From Streptomyces netropsis (lineage in GTDB: Bacteria > Actinomycetota > Actinomycetes > Streptomycetales > Streptomycetaceae), in contig NZ_JACHJG010000007.1 in NCBI RefSeq assembly GCF_014203545.1, positions 237,391 to 301,390 on the forward strand: a DNA stretch of 64,000 bases, in the 5' to 3' direction. A program made the translations under genes and the position numbers. The notes under the pieces are model-generated. The model was not told the DNA's origin. It did not search any database and worked only from the letters and a program-made list of their open reading frames with translations. Each line of letters starts with the position of its first letter. Positions within the stretch are counted from its first letter, which is position 1. Below are positions 38,133 to 46,390 of this stretch, piece by piece.

Positions 38133-40448
38133 TCAACGGTCCACTTTCTCACCTGAGCCGGATGGGTCACTGTTCTGCGATCCGGTGTCCGGACCCGGGT
38201 CACCCGGCTGCTCGGGACGGCCGTCGTCCGGCCCGCTGTCCCCGGTGTCTCCCTCGTCACCGTCCGGCCCGTCGCCCTCGGCGCCACGAGCGGCGGACCG
38301 CTTGCGCTGAAGATAGATACGGAGCCCGGCGAGAACCAGAAGGAGCACACCACCTGCGATGACCAGGAGCACCATAGGGGTGATGGACGTGACATGCACA
38401 GTGAACTTCACCGGTGCGCCGTAGGGCTCACCGTCGTCCGTGTAGAGCTGGGCGGTGACCTGGACGGGACCGTTGGCGTTCGCGCGCGTCTCGAATTTGA
38501 CGGTCTGGCTGCGCCCGCCCTCGATCTTGACGTCCTGGGACTCGTCGACCTTGAGGCGATTCGGCTGGCTGGACTTGAGGACCAGCTTCAGGCCGTCGAT
38601 CCGTTGCAGCAGACCGTTGTGGACCGACACCGGGATCGTCGCGCTGCGCCCGGAGAGGGTCATGTCGGACTTGCTGATGAGGTTGACCGTGCGGGTCAGC
38701 TGGTCCAGATAGGACTGCACGGCGTTGCGGAAGTCCGCGGCGCCACGGCGGTCGCCGCGCCAGGACGTGGACATCTCCCGCATGATCGCGCTGCCGAACG
38801 GGGTGACCACCCGGTCCTGTGAGGTCAGGATCACCTTGAAGCTGTCCAGGGCGTTCTGGGTCCGTTGGATCTCCTGGAACGCCTCGGTGGTCAGCTCCTG
38901 CGAGCGCAACGAGCCCGGGTACGAGCCGGGTCCGGGCACCTGCTGGTTCGCGGACGCGTCCGGCTTGGCCTTCGCGGCGTCCCCGAGGTCGCGGGGTTGC
39001 GTCCAGCGGCCGTCCGACAGCGCGCCGATCGCGGTGGCCATCGCCTGTGCCTGGCTGGTCGTGGGCATCCGCTGCGGGGCCACGACGATGCTGCGCTCGT
39101 CGTCCGGGGCCTGCTTGTTGATCAGGAGGCTCTGGGCGAGGAACCGCTGCACGGCGAGCGAGGCGTCGTGGGCCCGGAGCATGTCGCCCTGGAAGACGGT
39201 GGAGAGCCGCGCGTCCGCGACGACGGCCGTGTTGCCGCTGCCGATCTGCCGGGCCGCCGAGGGGGTGTAGGGGGTTCCGGCGGGGTCACGGAGGCTGTCG
39301 CTGCGGGCGATGACGTTGTGGGCACCGGCCGAGGTGGCGACGTCGACGATCGAGGTGTCGACCGCGCCGTCGACGGGCCAGGCGAAGTCCGTGCGCGGCT
39401 TCACACCGAGGATGGTCTCCACGGTGGTCGAGGCCAGCTCGGTGGCGGACTGGAGGTGGCTGAGGATGCCGGAGACGTCCTTGCCGCGGTGGGCGAGCGA
39501 GGCGAGATCCGGATCACCGAAGGGCAGCGCCACCACCTGGTGGCCCGCCACGGCGTCCTGGAGCTTGTAGAGCCACTGTTTGGCGACCGCCTGCCCCTTG
39601 CCGGGGGTGCTCTTGCCTTCCGGCGCGTCGATCCCGTAGCTCTTCGTCATGGCCTCGACCGCGGCCAGCAGATCCGGGTCGATCACCCAGGTGATCGGCA
39701 GGCTCTTGCCCAGCGTGACGAGCTGGTACAGCCGGCCGCCCGGCGCCAGCTCCTTCGCGAGGTCGTCGTTGGGGAAGATGGGGGTCTGCTGCTGGTCCGA
39801 CTCGGTCCGCGCGGTGAGGTGGGTGGCGGAGATGAGCGGCCACATGAACGTGACCTGCGTCTTCTTGCCCTCGGTGGCGGACGGCTGCCAGGGGAGCACG
39901 GTCCGCTGTATGCCCAGCACCCGCTCGTACTGCTGGTCGCTGGTCTGCCCGGAGAGGGAGACACCGAGCTGGTAGACGCCGTCGCGGCCGAGGTCCAGAT
40001 CCTTCACCGGGACGGAGAGGGTGAAGTCCCGGCTGACCCCGGGAAGCAGCTTGTCGATCTTCTGCCGGTGGTTGCCGCCGACCTCGTTGCCGTCGGTGCC
40101 CGGTGAGTAACCGGTCCGCTGGCCGAGATCGTCGATGTCGCTGCGGCCGCCGATCTGCGGGCCCACCCGCAGGGCCACGTGGGCGCCGAAGATCGTCGAT
40201 TTGCCGTGGTTGGTCACCGTGCCGGAGATGGTGAGCGTGTCGCCCTGCTTCGGGGCCACGGGGGTCACCGAGTCCACGGCCACGCCGACCGTGCGGGAGC
40301 CGCCGTTGTCCGCGTGCGCGGCGGGGGCCGCCGGCAGCTGCACGAGCCCGAAGACCAGCAGCACTCCCAGGAGCAGTGTCGCGGTGTGCCGGAACCACCG
40401 GCAGGCAGGAGCGGACCTCGTCCCCTGGATCTCTGCCGCCTCGGCCAC
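38133..40448 (-). CDS. DUF6049 family large secreted/membrane protein
   Basis: A 771-aa protein with a signal peptide or N-terminal helix (about 22-46, HTATLLLGVLLVFGLVQLPAAPAAHA), a beta-rich external part beginning with a CARDB-like segment (VDSVTPVAPKQGDTLTISGTVTNHGKS), a central domain with VIDPDLLAAVEAM that resembles polysaccharide-deacetylase-like folds, and a C-terminal helix at about 688-710 followed by an acidic tail. The family always sits beside murJ in actinobacteria. The function is not known; a cell-wall role is inferred. It lies 45 bp before murJ. Confidence 0.88.
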   Translation of the reverse strand: MAEAAEIQGTRSAPACRWFRHTATLLLGVLLVFGLVQLPAAPAAHADNGGSRTVGVAVDSVTPVAPKQGDTLTISGTVTNHGKSTIFGAHVALRVGPQIGGRSDIDDLGQRTGYSPGTDGNEVGGNHRQKIDKLLPGVSRDFTLSVPVKDLDLGRDGVYQLGVSLSGQTSDQQYERVLGIQRTVLPWQPSATEGKKTQVTFMWPLISATHLTARTESDQQQTPIFPNDDLAKELAPGGRLYQLVTLGKSLPITWVIDPDLLAAVEAMTKSYGIDAPEGKSTPGKGQAVAKQWLYKLQDAVAGHQVVALPFGDPDLASLAHRGKDVSGILSHLQSATELASTTVETILGVKPRTDFAWPVDGAVDTSIVDVATSAGAHNVIARSDSLRDPAGTPYTPSAARQIGSGNTAVVADARLSTVFQGDMLRAHDASLAVQRFLAQSLLINKQAPDDERSIVVAPQRMPTTSQAQAMATAIGALSDGRWTQPRDLGDAAKAKPDASANQQVPGPGSYPGSLRSQELTTEAFQEIQRTQNALDSFKVILTSQDRVVTPFGSAIMREMSTSWRGDRRGAADFRNAVQSYLDQLTRTVNLISKSDMTLSGRSATIPVSVHNGLLQRIDGLKLVLKSSQPNRLKVDESQDVKIEGGRSQTVKFETRANANGPVQVTAQLYTDDGEPYGAPVKFTVHVTSITPMVLLVIAGGVLLLVLAGLRIYLQRKRSAARGAEGDGPDGDEGDTGDSGPDDGRPEQPGDPGPDTGSQNSDPSGSGEKVDR

Positions 40449-40656
40449 GCGCTCGCCCGTCCCTCGTCGTCGTCAGTGGTCGTCGGTTGTGCGTCCACGA
40501 ATGGTAACGAGGCCCGCTGTGACGAAGTGCTGCGGACCGCTGTACAAGATCGCCGTCGGGGCCCGATGTCCCGGCTGCGCCTGGTTTGCGGGGGCGAGGA
40601 CAAGCGCCAAGGAACGAAGAGGCCCTCGCGCGCGCGGCCACGTACCCTCTTCTGTT

Positions 40657-42135
40657 GTGTCGAATGCCAACAATGACAGCCTCACCCCGCCGTCGCCGAA
40701 CGAGCTCAGCCAGGTGCAGCGACGTGCCGTGAGTGAGCTCCTGCGGGTATCCCCCGTAGCCGACGACCTCGCCCGCCGATTTCAGGAGGCCGGGTTCACT
40801 CTTGCCCTGGTCGGCGGATCGGTGCGGGACGCGCTGCTCGGCCGGCTCGGCAACGACCTGGACTTCACGACGGACGCCCGCCCGGACGATGTACTGAAGA
40901 TCGTCCGCCCCTGGGCGGACGCGGTCTGGGAAGTGGGCATCGCCTTCGGGACCGTGGGCTGCCGCAAATCAGACTTTGAGATTGAGATCACGACATATCG
41001 GTCGGAAGCGTACGACCGGACGTCGCGGAAGCCCGAGGTCTCCTACGGCGACTCCATCGAGCAGGACCTCGTCCGCCGCGACTTCACCGTCAACGCGATG
41101 GCCGTGGCGCTCCCGGAGAAGGAGTTCATTGACCCGCACAACGGCCTGGAGGACCTGGCGGCGCGTGTTCTGCGCACCCCGGGCACCCCGGAGGAGTCCT
41201 TCTCGGACGACCCGCTGCGCATGATGCGGGCCGCGCGTTTCGCCGCGCAGCTGGACTTCGAGGTCGCGCCCGAGGTCGTCGAGGCGATGACGGCCATGGC
41301 CGACCGCCTGCAGATCGTCTCGGCCGAGCGGGTCCGTGACGAACTGAACAAGCTGCTCCTCTCCGAGCAGCCCCGCAAGGGCCTGCGGCTGCTGGTCGAC
41401 ACCGGTATGGCTGACCTCGTGCTGCCGGAGCTCCCGGCCCTGCGCCTGGAGAGTGACGAGCACCACCGGCACAAGGACGTCTACGAGCACTCGCTGACCG
41501 TCCTGGAGCAGGCCATCGACCTCGAGGCCCCTCGTGATCAGCCCGGGGGCGGCCCCGACCTCGTGCTGCGCCTCGCCGCGCTGCTGCACGACATCGGCAA
41601 GCCGAGGACGCGTCGCTTCGAGAAGGACGGCCGGGTCTCCTTCCACCACCACGAGGTGGTGGGCGCGAAGATGACCAAGGCCCGGATGACGAAGCTCAAG
41701 TACTCCAACGAGCTGATCAAGGACGTCTCCAAGCTCGTCGAGCTGCATCTGCGCTTCCACGGCTACGGAACGGGCGAGTGGACGGACTCGGCCGTGCGCC
41801 GCTATGTCCGCGACGCCGGCCCGATGCTGGACCGGCTGCACAAGCTGACGCGGTCCGACTGCACGACGCGGAACAAGCGGAAGGCGAATGCGCTGTCGCG
41901 CGCCTACGACGGGCTCGAGGAGCGCATCGCCAGGCTCCAGGAGCAGGAAGAGCTGGACTCGATCCGCCCGGACCTGGACGGCAACGAGATCATGGAGATC
42001 CTCGGCGTCGGCCCCGGCCCGCAGGTCGGCAAGGCGTACAAGCACCTGCTGGAGCTGCGCCTGGAGAACGGCCCGATGGGGCACGACGCGGCGGCCGCGG
42101 CGCTCAAGGAGTGGTGGGCCGCGCAGGAGGCCTGA
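40657..42135 (+). CDS. CCA tRNA nucleotidyltransferase / poly(A) polymerase family
   Basis: A 492-aa class II nucleotidyltransferase, the enzyme that adds CCA to tRNA 3' ends. The catalytic head has LVGGSVRDALLGRLGNDLDF with the DxD metal pair, followed by RRDFTVNAMA and the RRDFTxN helix. An HD domain contains LLHDIGKPRTR. Since the tRNA genes here do not encode CCA, such an enzyme is essential. The GTG at 40657 matches the Streptomyces N-terminus (SNANNDS). It is divergent from the DUF6049 gene. Confidence 0.93.
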   Translation: MSNANNDSLTPPSPNELSQVQRRAVSELLRVSPVADDLARRFQEAGFTLALVGGSVRDALLGRLGNDLDFTTDARPDDVLKIVRPWADAVWEVGIAFGTVGCRKSDFEIEITTYRSEAYDRTSRKPEVSYGDSIEQDLVRRDFTVNAMAVALPEKEFIDPHNGLEDLAARVLRTPGTPEESFSDDPLRMMRAARFAAQLDFEVAPEVVEAMTAMADRLQIVSAERVRDELNKLLLSEQPRKGLRLLVDTGMADLVLPELPALRLESDEHHRHKDVYEHSLTVLEQAIDLEAPRDQPGGGPDLVLRLAALLHDIGKPRTRRFEKDGRVSFHHHEVVGAKMTKARMTKLKYSNELIKDVSKLVELHLRFHGYGTGEWTDSAVRRYVRDAGPMLDRLHKLTRSDCTTRNKRKANALSRAYDGLEERIARLQEQEELDSIRPDLDGNEIMEILGVGPGPQVGKAYKHLLELRLENGPMGHDAAAAALKEWWAAQEA

Positions 42136-42147
42136 GCCGAGGCTCGT

Positions 42148-42161
42148 GTTTCACGTGAAAC
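42148..42161. other. parS site downstream of the nucleotidyltransferase gene
   Basis: Perfect GTTTCACGTGAAAC, 12 bp past the stop codon and 32 bp from the next parS. Confidence 0.93.
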
Positions 42162-42212
42162 ATGACGGAGCCGGGTGATGTTTCACGTGAAACATCACCC
42201 GGCTCCGTCATG
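42161..42212. terminator. 52-bp perfect palindrome with parS at its centre
   Basis: CATGACGGAGCCGGGTGATG, TTTCAC and then the exact reverse complement of both, with no mismatch over 26 bp per arm. The centre (42180-42193) is a perfect parS. It lies between the convergent nucleotidyltransferase and LppU/SCO3897-like genes. It is the longest perfect palindrome noticed in the window and probably serves as bidirectional terminator and ParB loading site. Confidence 0.9.
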
Positions 42213-42217
42213 TCCGG

Positions 42218-42733
42218 CTACTTGGCTCCGGCTGCCTTGTTGTCGCTGAAGCACAGCACGAAGGAGTCACTGCCGCGCGACTGCTCGTAACCGCCGGTGG
42301 CACCTTCCACGGCGGAGCAGGTGGCCATGGCCGACTTCGCGCCGTCGACCTTCTTGATGACCTTGTACTTGGCCTTGGCGTCCTTGCAGTCGACGACCTC
42401 GACGTCCGGCTTGGTGGCGGTGCCGGAGTTCATCACGCAGTCGCCGACGGCGGCGGTCTCCGCGTCGTCACGGGAGGCGATCCAGCCGACCACCGCCATG
42501 ATGATGACGACGACCGGTATGCCGAACTTGCGAAGCATCTTGAGCTTGGAGCGACGCGGGGCCGGCTCCGGTGCGCCGGGGTAGGGCGCCATCGGCTGCT
42601 GACCGTACGGGCCCGGCTGCTGACCATACGGCGCCTGCGGCGGCTGGCCGTAAGGGGCCTGCGGCTGCTGGCCGTACGCGTTTCCACCCTGCTGGGCGAA
42701 CGGGTTCTGGTTCTGCGGCGGCGGAGTGGTCAC
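42218..42733 (-). CDS. LppU/SCO3897 family protein
   Basis: A 171-aa protein. The N-terminus is a cytoplasmic proline/glutamine tract with repeats of QxPYGQQP (about 20-55), then one membrane helix (about 75-92, KFGIPVVVIIMAVVGWIAS) and a small external domain with four cysteines (GDCVMN, VDCKDA, ATCSAV, LCFSD), probably two disulfides. The name derives from mycobacterial LppU; the function is unknown. The GTG at 42733 has GAGGGA upstream. Confidence 0.88.
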   Translation of the reverse strand: MTTPPPQNQNPFAQQGGNAYGQQPQAPYGQPPQAPYGQQPGPYGQQPMAPYPGAPEPAPRRSKLKMLRKFGIPVVVIIMAVVGWIASRDDAETAAVGDCVMNSGTATKPDVEVVDCKDAKAKYKVIKKVDGAKSAMATCSAVEGATGGYEQSRGSDSFVLCFSDNKAAGAK

Positions 42734-42854
42734 GTGGAATCCCTCGTGCTGAAGCGTGATCCGGTCGGAGTGCAGCCCGTAAGGTACCTGTAAAGAATCC
42801 GGCCACTCGGACATTTCCGCAGCTCAGATGGCGGCTGTAGCCTTGATGTGACAC

Positions 42855-44123
42855 TTATCGGCGGCGAAAACCTGTCATAGCCACAGCAATTGCCGCGTAG
42901 ATCACGGCCACCGTTACCACCAGCAGGGCCGACCGACCGTCAGGCGGCAGCATCAGGGCGGCCACTCCGGCCGCTCCCACGAACGCGACGTTGAACAGCA
43001 CGTCGTAGAGCGAGAAGACCCGGCCCCGGAAGGCATCGTCGACGGACGACTGGACCACCGTGTCCGTGGAGATCTTCGCCCCCTGGGTGACGAGCCCGAG
43101 GACGAAGGCACCGATCAGCATCGGGACGCGCTCGAAGGGGAGTCCCAGAGCGGGTTCGAGGACCGCCGCGGCCGCGGCGCAGACCACTATCCAGCCGAGC
43201 GGCCCGAACCGGGCGGCCGCCCATGGGGTGATGACGGCAGCGGCGAAGAAGCCCGCGCCGGACACAGCGACGGCGAGGCCCAGCAGGGCGAGACCTTCGG
43301 AGTCGTCGTCGGTCCACGCGTATCGGCAGAGCATCAGCAAAGTGACCGTCAGCGCGCCGTAGCAGAACCGCATCAGGGTCATCGCACCCAGCGCCCGGGC
43401 TGCGGTGGGTCGCTCGGCCAGGTGGCGCAGCCCTGCGGTCAGCCCCGTGACGGTGGCCAGCATCGTGGTGCCCAGGGAGGCCCGGGCCGGGGTGGTGTCC
43501 GGCCCCAGCAAGCCCACGGGCATGCGCAGCGAGGAGAGCGCGGCGCACAAATACAGTGCCGCGCCCAGAAGGACGACCAGCGCGTCGGACGCGTGGCCTT
43601 CGGGGGAGGCCAGGCGTACGGCGAAGGCGAGGCCGCCGCCCGCGGTGGCGGCGAGCGTACCGGCGGTCGGGGACAGGGAGTTGGCCATGACCAGGCGTTC
43701 GCGCGAGTCGACGACGCGTGGCAGGGCGGCCGAGAGCCCGGCGAGGACGAAGCGGTTGACGGCGGTGACCGACAGCGCGGAGACGTAGAAGAGCCAGTCG
43801 GGGACGCGCGCGACCATGAGCAGCGCCGTGCCGGTGGCCAGAGCGGCTCGCAGGAGATTGCCGTGGAGCAGCACCTGACGGCGGCGCCAACGGTCCAGCA
43901 GGACGCCGGCGAACGGGCCCAGCAGTGAATAGGGCAGCAGGAGCACGGCCATGGCGGAGGCGATGGCCGCCGGAGAGGCCTGCTTCTCGGGAGAGAAGAC
44001 GACGTACGTGGCGAGCGCGACCTGATAGACACCGTCGGCCGACTGGGACAGCAGCCGAACGGCCAGCAGGCGGCGGAAATCGCGCAGACGCAGCAGGACG
44101 CGCAGATCACGCACAACAGGCAT
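42855..44123 (-). CDS. MFS family transporter
   Basis: A major facilitator family membrane protein of about 422 residues with 12 predicted helices. The loop after helix 2 reads GPFAGVLLDRWRRRQ, the classic MFS GxLaDRxGRR-type motif. The substrate is unknown; related proteins export drugs. The ATG at 44123 is chosen; a GTG at 44138 in frame would add five residues. A transporter occurs at this place in S. coelicolor (SCO3898, from memory). Confidence 0.88.
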   Translation of the reverse strand: MPVVRDLRVLLRLRDFRRLLAVRLLSQSADGVYQVALATYVVFSPEKQASPAAIASAMAVLLLPYSLLGPFAGVLLDRWRRRQVLLHGNLLRAALATGTALLMVARVPDWLFYVSALSVTAVNRFVLAGLSAALPRVVDSRERLVMANSLSPTAGTLAATAGGGLAFAVRLASPEGHASDALVVLLGAALYLCAALSSLRMPVGLLGPDTTPARASLGTTMLATVTGLTAGLRHLAERPTAARALGAMTLMRFCYGALTVTLLMLCRYAWTDDDSEGLALLGLAVAVSGAGFFAAAVITPWAAARFGPLGWIVVCAAAAAVLEPALGLPFERVPMLIGAFVLGLVTQGAKISTDTVVQSSVDDAFRGRVFSLYDVLFNVAFVGAAGVAALMLPPDGRSALLVVTVAVIYAAIAVAMTGFRRR

Positions 44124-44141
44124 GCCGAACAGCCTCACACA

Positions 44142-44182
44142 CCACGCAGGCCCCCGGGTGGATTACCCGGGGGCCTGCGTGG
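44142..44182 (-). terminator. ino1 terminator
   Basis: An 18-bp perfect stem CCACGCAGGCCCCCGGGT with loop GGATT, 48 bp past the ino1 stop and just before the MFS gene on the same strand. Confidence 0.88.
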
Positions 44183-44230
44183 AAGCGGAGTGTGGCCGCG
44201 GCGCGCTCAGCGCGCCGCGTCAGGCCTCGC

Positions 44231-45313
44231 TCAGCGCTCGACCTCGCCCTTGATGAACTTCTCGACGTTCTCGAGGGCCTCGTCGTCGAAGTACTGCACC
44301 GGCGGGGACTTCATGAAGTACGAGGACGCGGAGAGGATCGGGCCACCGATGCCGCGGTCCTTGGCGATCTTCGCGGCGCGCACGGCGTCGATGATGACAC
44401 CCGCGGAGTTCGGGGAGTCCCACACCTCGAGCTTGTACTCGAGGTTCAGCGGGACGTCGCCGAAGGCACGGCCCTCGAGACGCACGTACGCCCACTTGCG
44501 GTCGTCCAGCCAGGCCACGTAGTCCGACGGGCCGATGTGGACGTTGTCCTCGCCCAGCTCGCGGTCGCGGATCTGCGAGGTGACGGACTGCGTCTTGGAG
44601 ATCTTCTTGGACTCCAGGCGGTCACGCTCGAGCATGTTCTTGAAGTCCATGTTGCCGCCGACGTTCAGCTGCATGGTGCGCTCGAGGCGGACACCGCGGT
44701 CTTCGAAGAGCTTCGCCATCACGCGGTGCGTGATGGTGGCGCCGACCTGCGACTTGATGTCGTCGCCGACGATCGGGACGCCGGCCTCGGTGAACTTGTC
44801 CGCCCACTCCTTGGTACCGGCGATGAAGACCGGCAGAGCGTTGACGAACGCGACCTTGGCGTCGATGGCGCACTGCGCGTAGAACTTCGCGGCGTCCTCG
44901 GAGCCGACCGGCAGATAGCAGACCAGGACGTCGACCTGCTTGTCCTTGAGGACCTGGACGATGTCGACCGGGGCCTCGGCGGACTCCTCGATGGTCTGGC
45001 GGTAGTACTTGCCCAGACCGTCGTAGGTGTGGCCGCGCTGGACGGTGACGCCCGAGGACGGCACGTCGCAGATCTTGATGGTGTTGTTCTCGCTGGCGCC
45101 GATGGCGTCCGCGAGGTCGAGGCCGACCTTCTTCGCGTCGACGTCGAACGCGGCCACGAACTCCACGTCACCGACGTGGTAGTCGCCGAACTGCACGTGC
45201 ATCAGACCCGGCACGCGGCCGTTCGGGTCGGCGTCCTTGTAGTACTCGACGCCCTGAACCAGCGAGGCGGCGCAGTTGCCCACGCCTACGATGGCTACGC
45301 GAACCGAACCCAT
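44231..45313 (-). CDS. ino1: Inositol-3-phosphate synthase
   Basis: A 360-aa NAD-dependent enzyme converting glucose 6-phosphate to myo-inositol 3-phosphate, the first step to inositol, phosphatidylinositol and mycothiol. The NAD motif is VAIVGVGNCAASLVQG, with the conserved GDDIKSQVGATITHR and LNVGGNMDF. The ATG at 45313 (MGSVRVAI) gives the actinobacterial length and has GGGAGC upstream. A PadR regulator gene precedes it by 50 bp. Confidence 0.96.
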   Translation of the reverse strand: MGSVRVAIVGVGNCAASLVQGVEYYKDADPNGRVPGLMHVQFGDYHVGDVEFVAAFDVDAKKVGLDLADAIGASENNTIKICDVPSSGVTVQRGHTYDGLGKYYRQTIEESAEAPVDIVQVLKDKQVDVLVCYLPVGSEDAAKFYAQCAIDAKVAFVNALPVFIAGTKEWADKFTEAGVPIVGDDIKSQVGATITHRVMAKLFEDRGVRLERTMQLNVGGNMDFKNMLERDRLESKKISKTQSVTSQIRDRELGEDNVHIGPSDYVAWLDDRKWAYVRLEGRAFGDVPLNLEYKLEVWDSPNSAGVIIDAVRAAKIAKDRGIGGPILSASSYFMKSPPVQYFDDEALENVEKFIKGEVER

Positions 45314-45363
45314 TCCGGTTGCTCCCTGTTTTGTACTCGACAAAGCCCTGCGGAGTGCAGAGC

Positions 45364-46032
45364 TCACTTGGCGGTGTCATCGGACGGATCCGGCCGGGAA
45401 GAACCCCGGTGCCGGGGCAGGCCGTCCGCATCTCCGGTTGTGTCCTGCGCGGCGGAGCCGTTGCGCTGGTCGCGCCCGGCCCGCTCGCTCTCGATCAGCT
45501 CGTTCAGCCAGCGGACCTCACGCTCCACCGACTCCATGCCGTGACGCTGGAGCTCGAGGGTGTAGTCGTCCAGCCGCTCGCGCGTACGGGCCAGGGAGGC
45601 GCGCATCTTCTCGAGGCGCTCCTCCAACCGGCTGCGGCGGCCTTCCAGCACCCGCATCCGCACATCCCGCGAGGTCTGCCCGAAGAACGCGAAGCGGGCG
45701 GCGAAGTGCTCGTCCTCCCACGCGTCCGGGCCGGTGTGGGCGAGGAGCTCTTCGAAGTGCTCCTTGCCTTCCGCCGTCAGTCGGTAGACGATCTTCGCCC
45801 GGCGGCCGGCCAGTGATGCCGCGCGGGCATCCTCCGGTGCGCTGCCGGGCTCCTCGATCAACCATCCGTTGGCGACCAGAGTCTTGAGGCAGGGGTAGAG
45901 GGTGCCGTAGCTGAACGCACGGAACACCCCGAGTGAGGTGTTGAGGCGTTTGCGCAGCTCATAGCCGTGCATCGGAGACTCGCGGAGCAGGCCGAGGACG
46001 GCGAACTCAAGGATGCCGGAGCGTCTGCTCAT
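45364..46032 (-). CDS. PadR family transcriptional regulator
   Basis: A 222-aa repressor-type regulator. The winged helix-turn-helix begins ILEFAVLGLLRESPMHGYEL and includes FSYGTLYPCLKTL; a C-terminal helical region (about 105-190) with heptad spacing mediates dimerisation. The ATG at 46032 follows AGGAGG and gives the typical start. It lies upstream of ino1 and has a palindrome in its own promoter (46073-46093), pointing to autoregulation and control of ino1. An acidic tail of about 30 residues is unusual. Confidence 0.92.
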   Translation of the reverse strand: MSRRSGILEFAVLGLLRESPMHGYELRKRLNTSLGVFRAFSYGTLYPCLKTLVANGWLIEEPGSAPEDARAASLAGRRAKIVYRLTAEGKEHFEELLAHTGPDAWEDEHFAARFAFFGQTSRDVRMRVLEGRRSRLEERLEKMRASLARTRERLDDYTLELQRHGMESVEREVRWLNELIESERAGRDQRNGSAAQDTTGDADGLPRHRGSSRPDPSDDTAK

Positions 46033-46072
46033 TTCTTGCCTCCTTGGTCCTCTACGTCCCTTATGCCGAGCT

Positions 46073-46093
46073 GATGTATCGACTCGATACATC
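46073..46093. promoter_or_regulatory. Probable PadR operator
   Basis: GATGTATC-GACTC-GATACATC, a perfect 8-bp inverted repeat 41 bp upstream of the padR start. PadR operators typically carry ATGTAT/ATACAT half-sites, so autoregulation is likely. The remaining gap to 46390 holds the divergent promoter of the penicillin-binding protein gene and no other visible gene. Confidence 0.8.
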
Positions 46094-46390
46094 CAGACGA
46101 TAGAACGAGCGTCCTGTTGCGACAAGAGGGGGCACGGTGAACGAGGTCACATCACTGATTCGTGGGACAGAACCCGCCTGATTTGGAGTGAACATCCCCA
46201 GTGGGCGGGATTTGGCCGTGCGTAGTCTGTGCGCCATGCAGACCACCGGGAACCGTGTGACGTCGTCAGACGTCCTCGTCCTGGATGCAGTGCGCCCGGT
46301 TGCTCAGGGGGGCCCGGATCGCGCATCGGGGGGAACGGAAGCCACCTGCCGCTTTCAGGCGATAGTGCCTGCCCGAGGAGTAGTCGTTCG

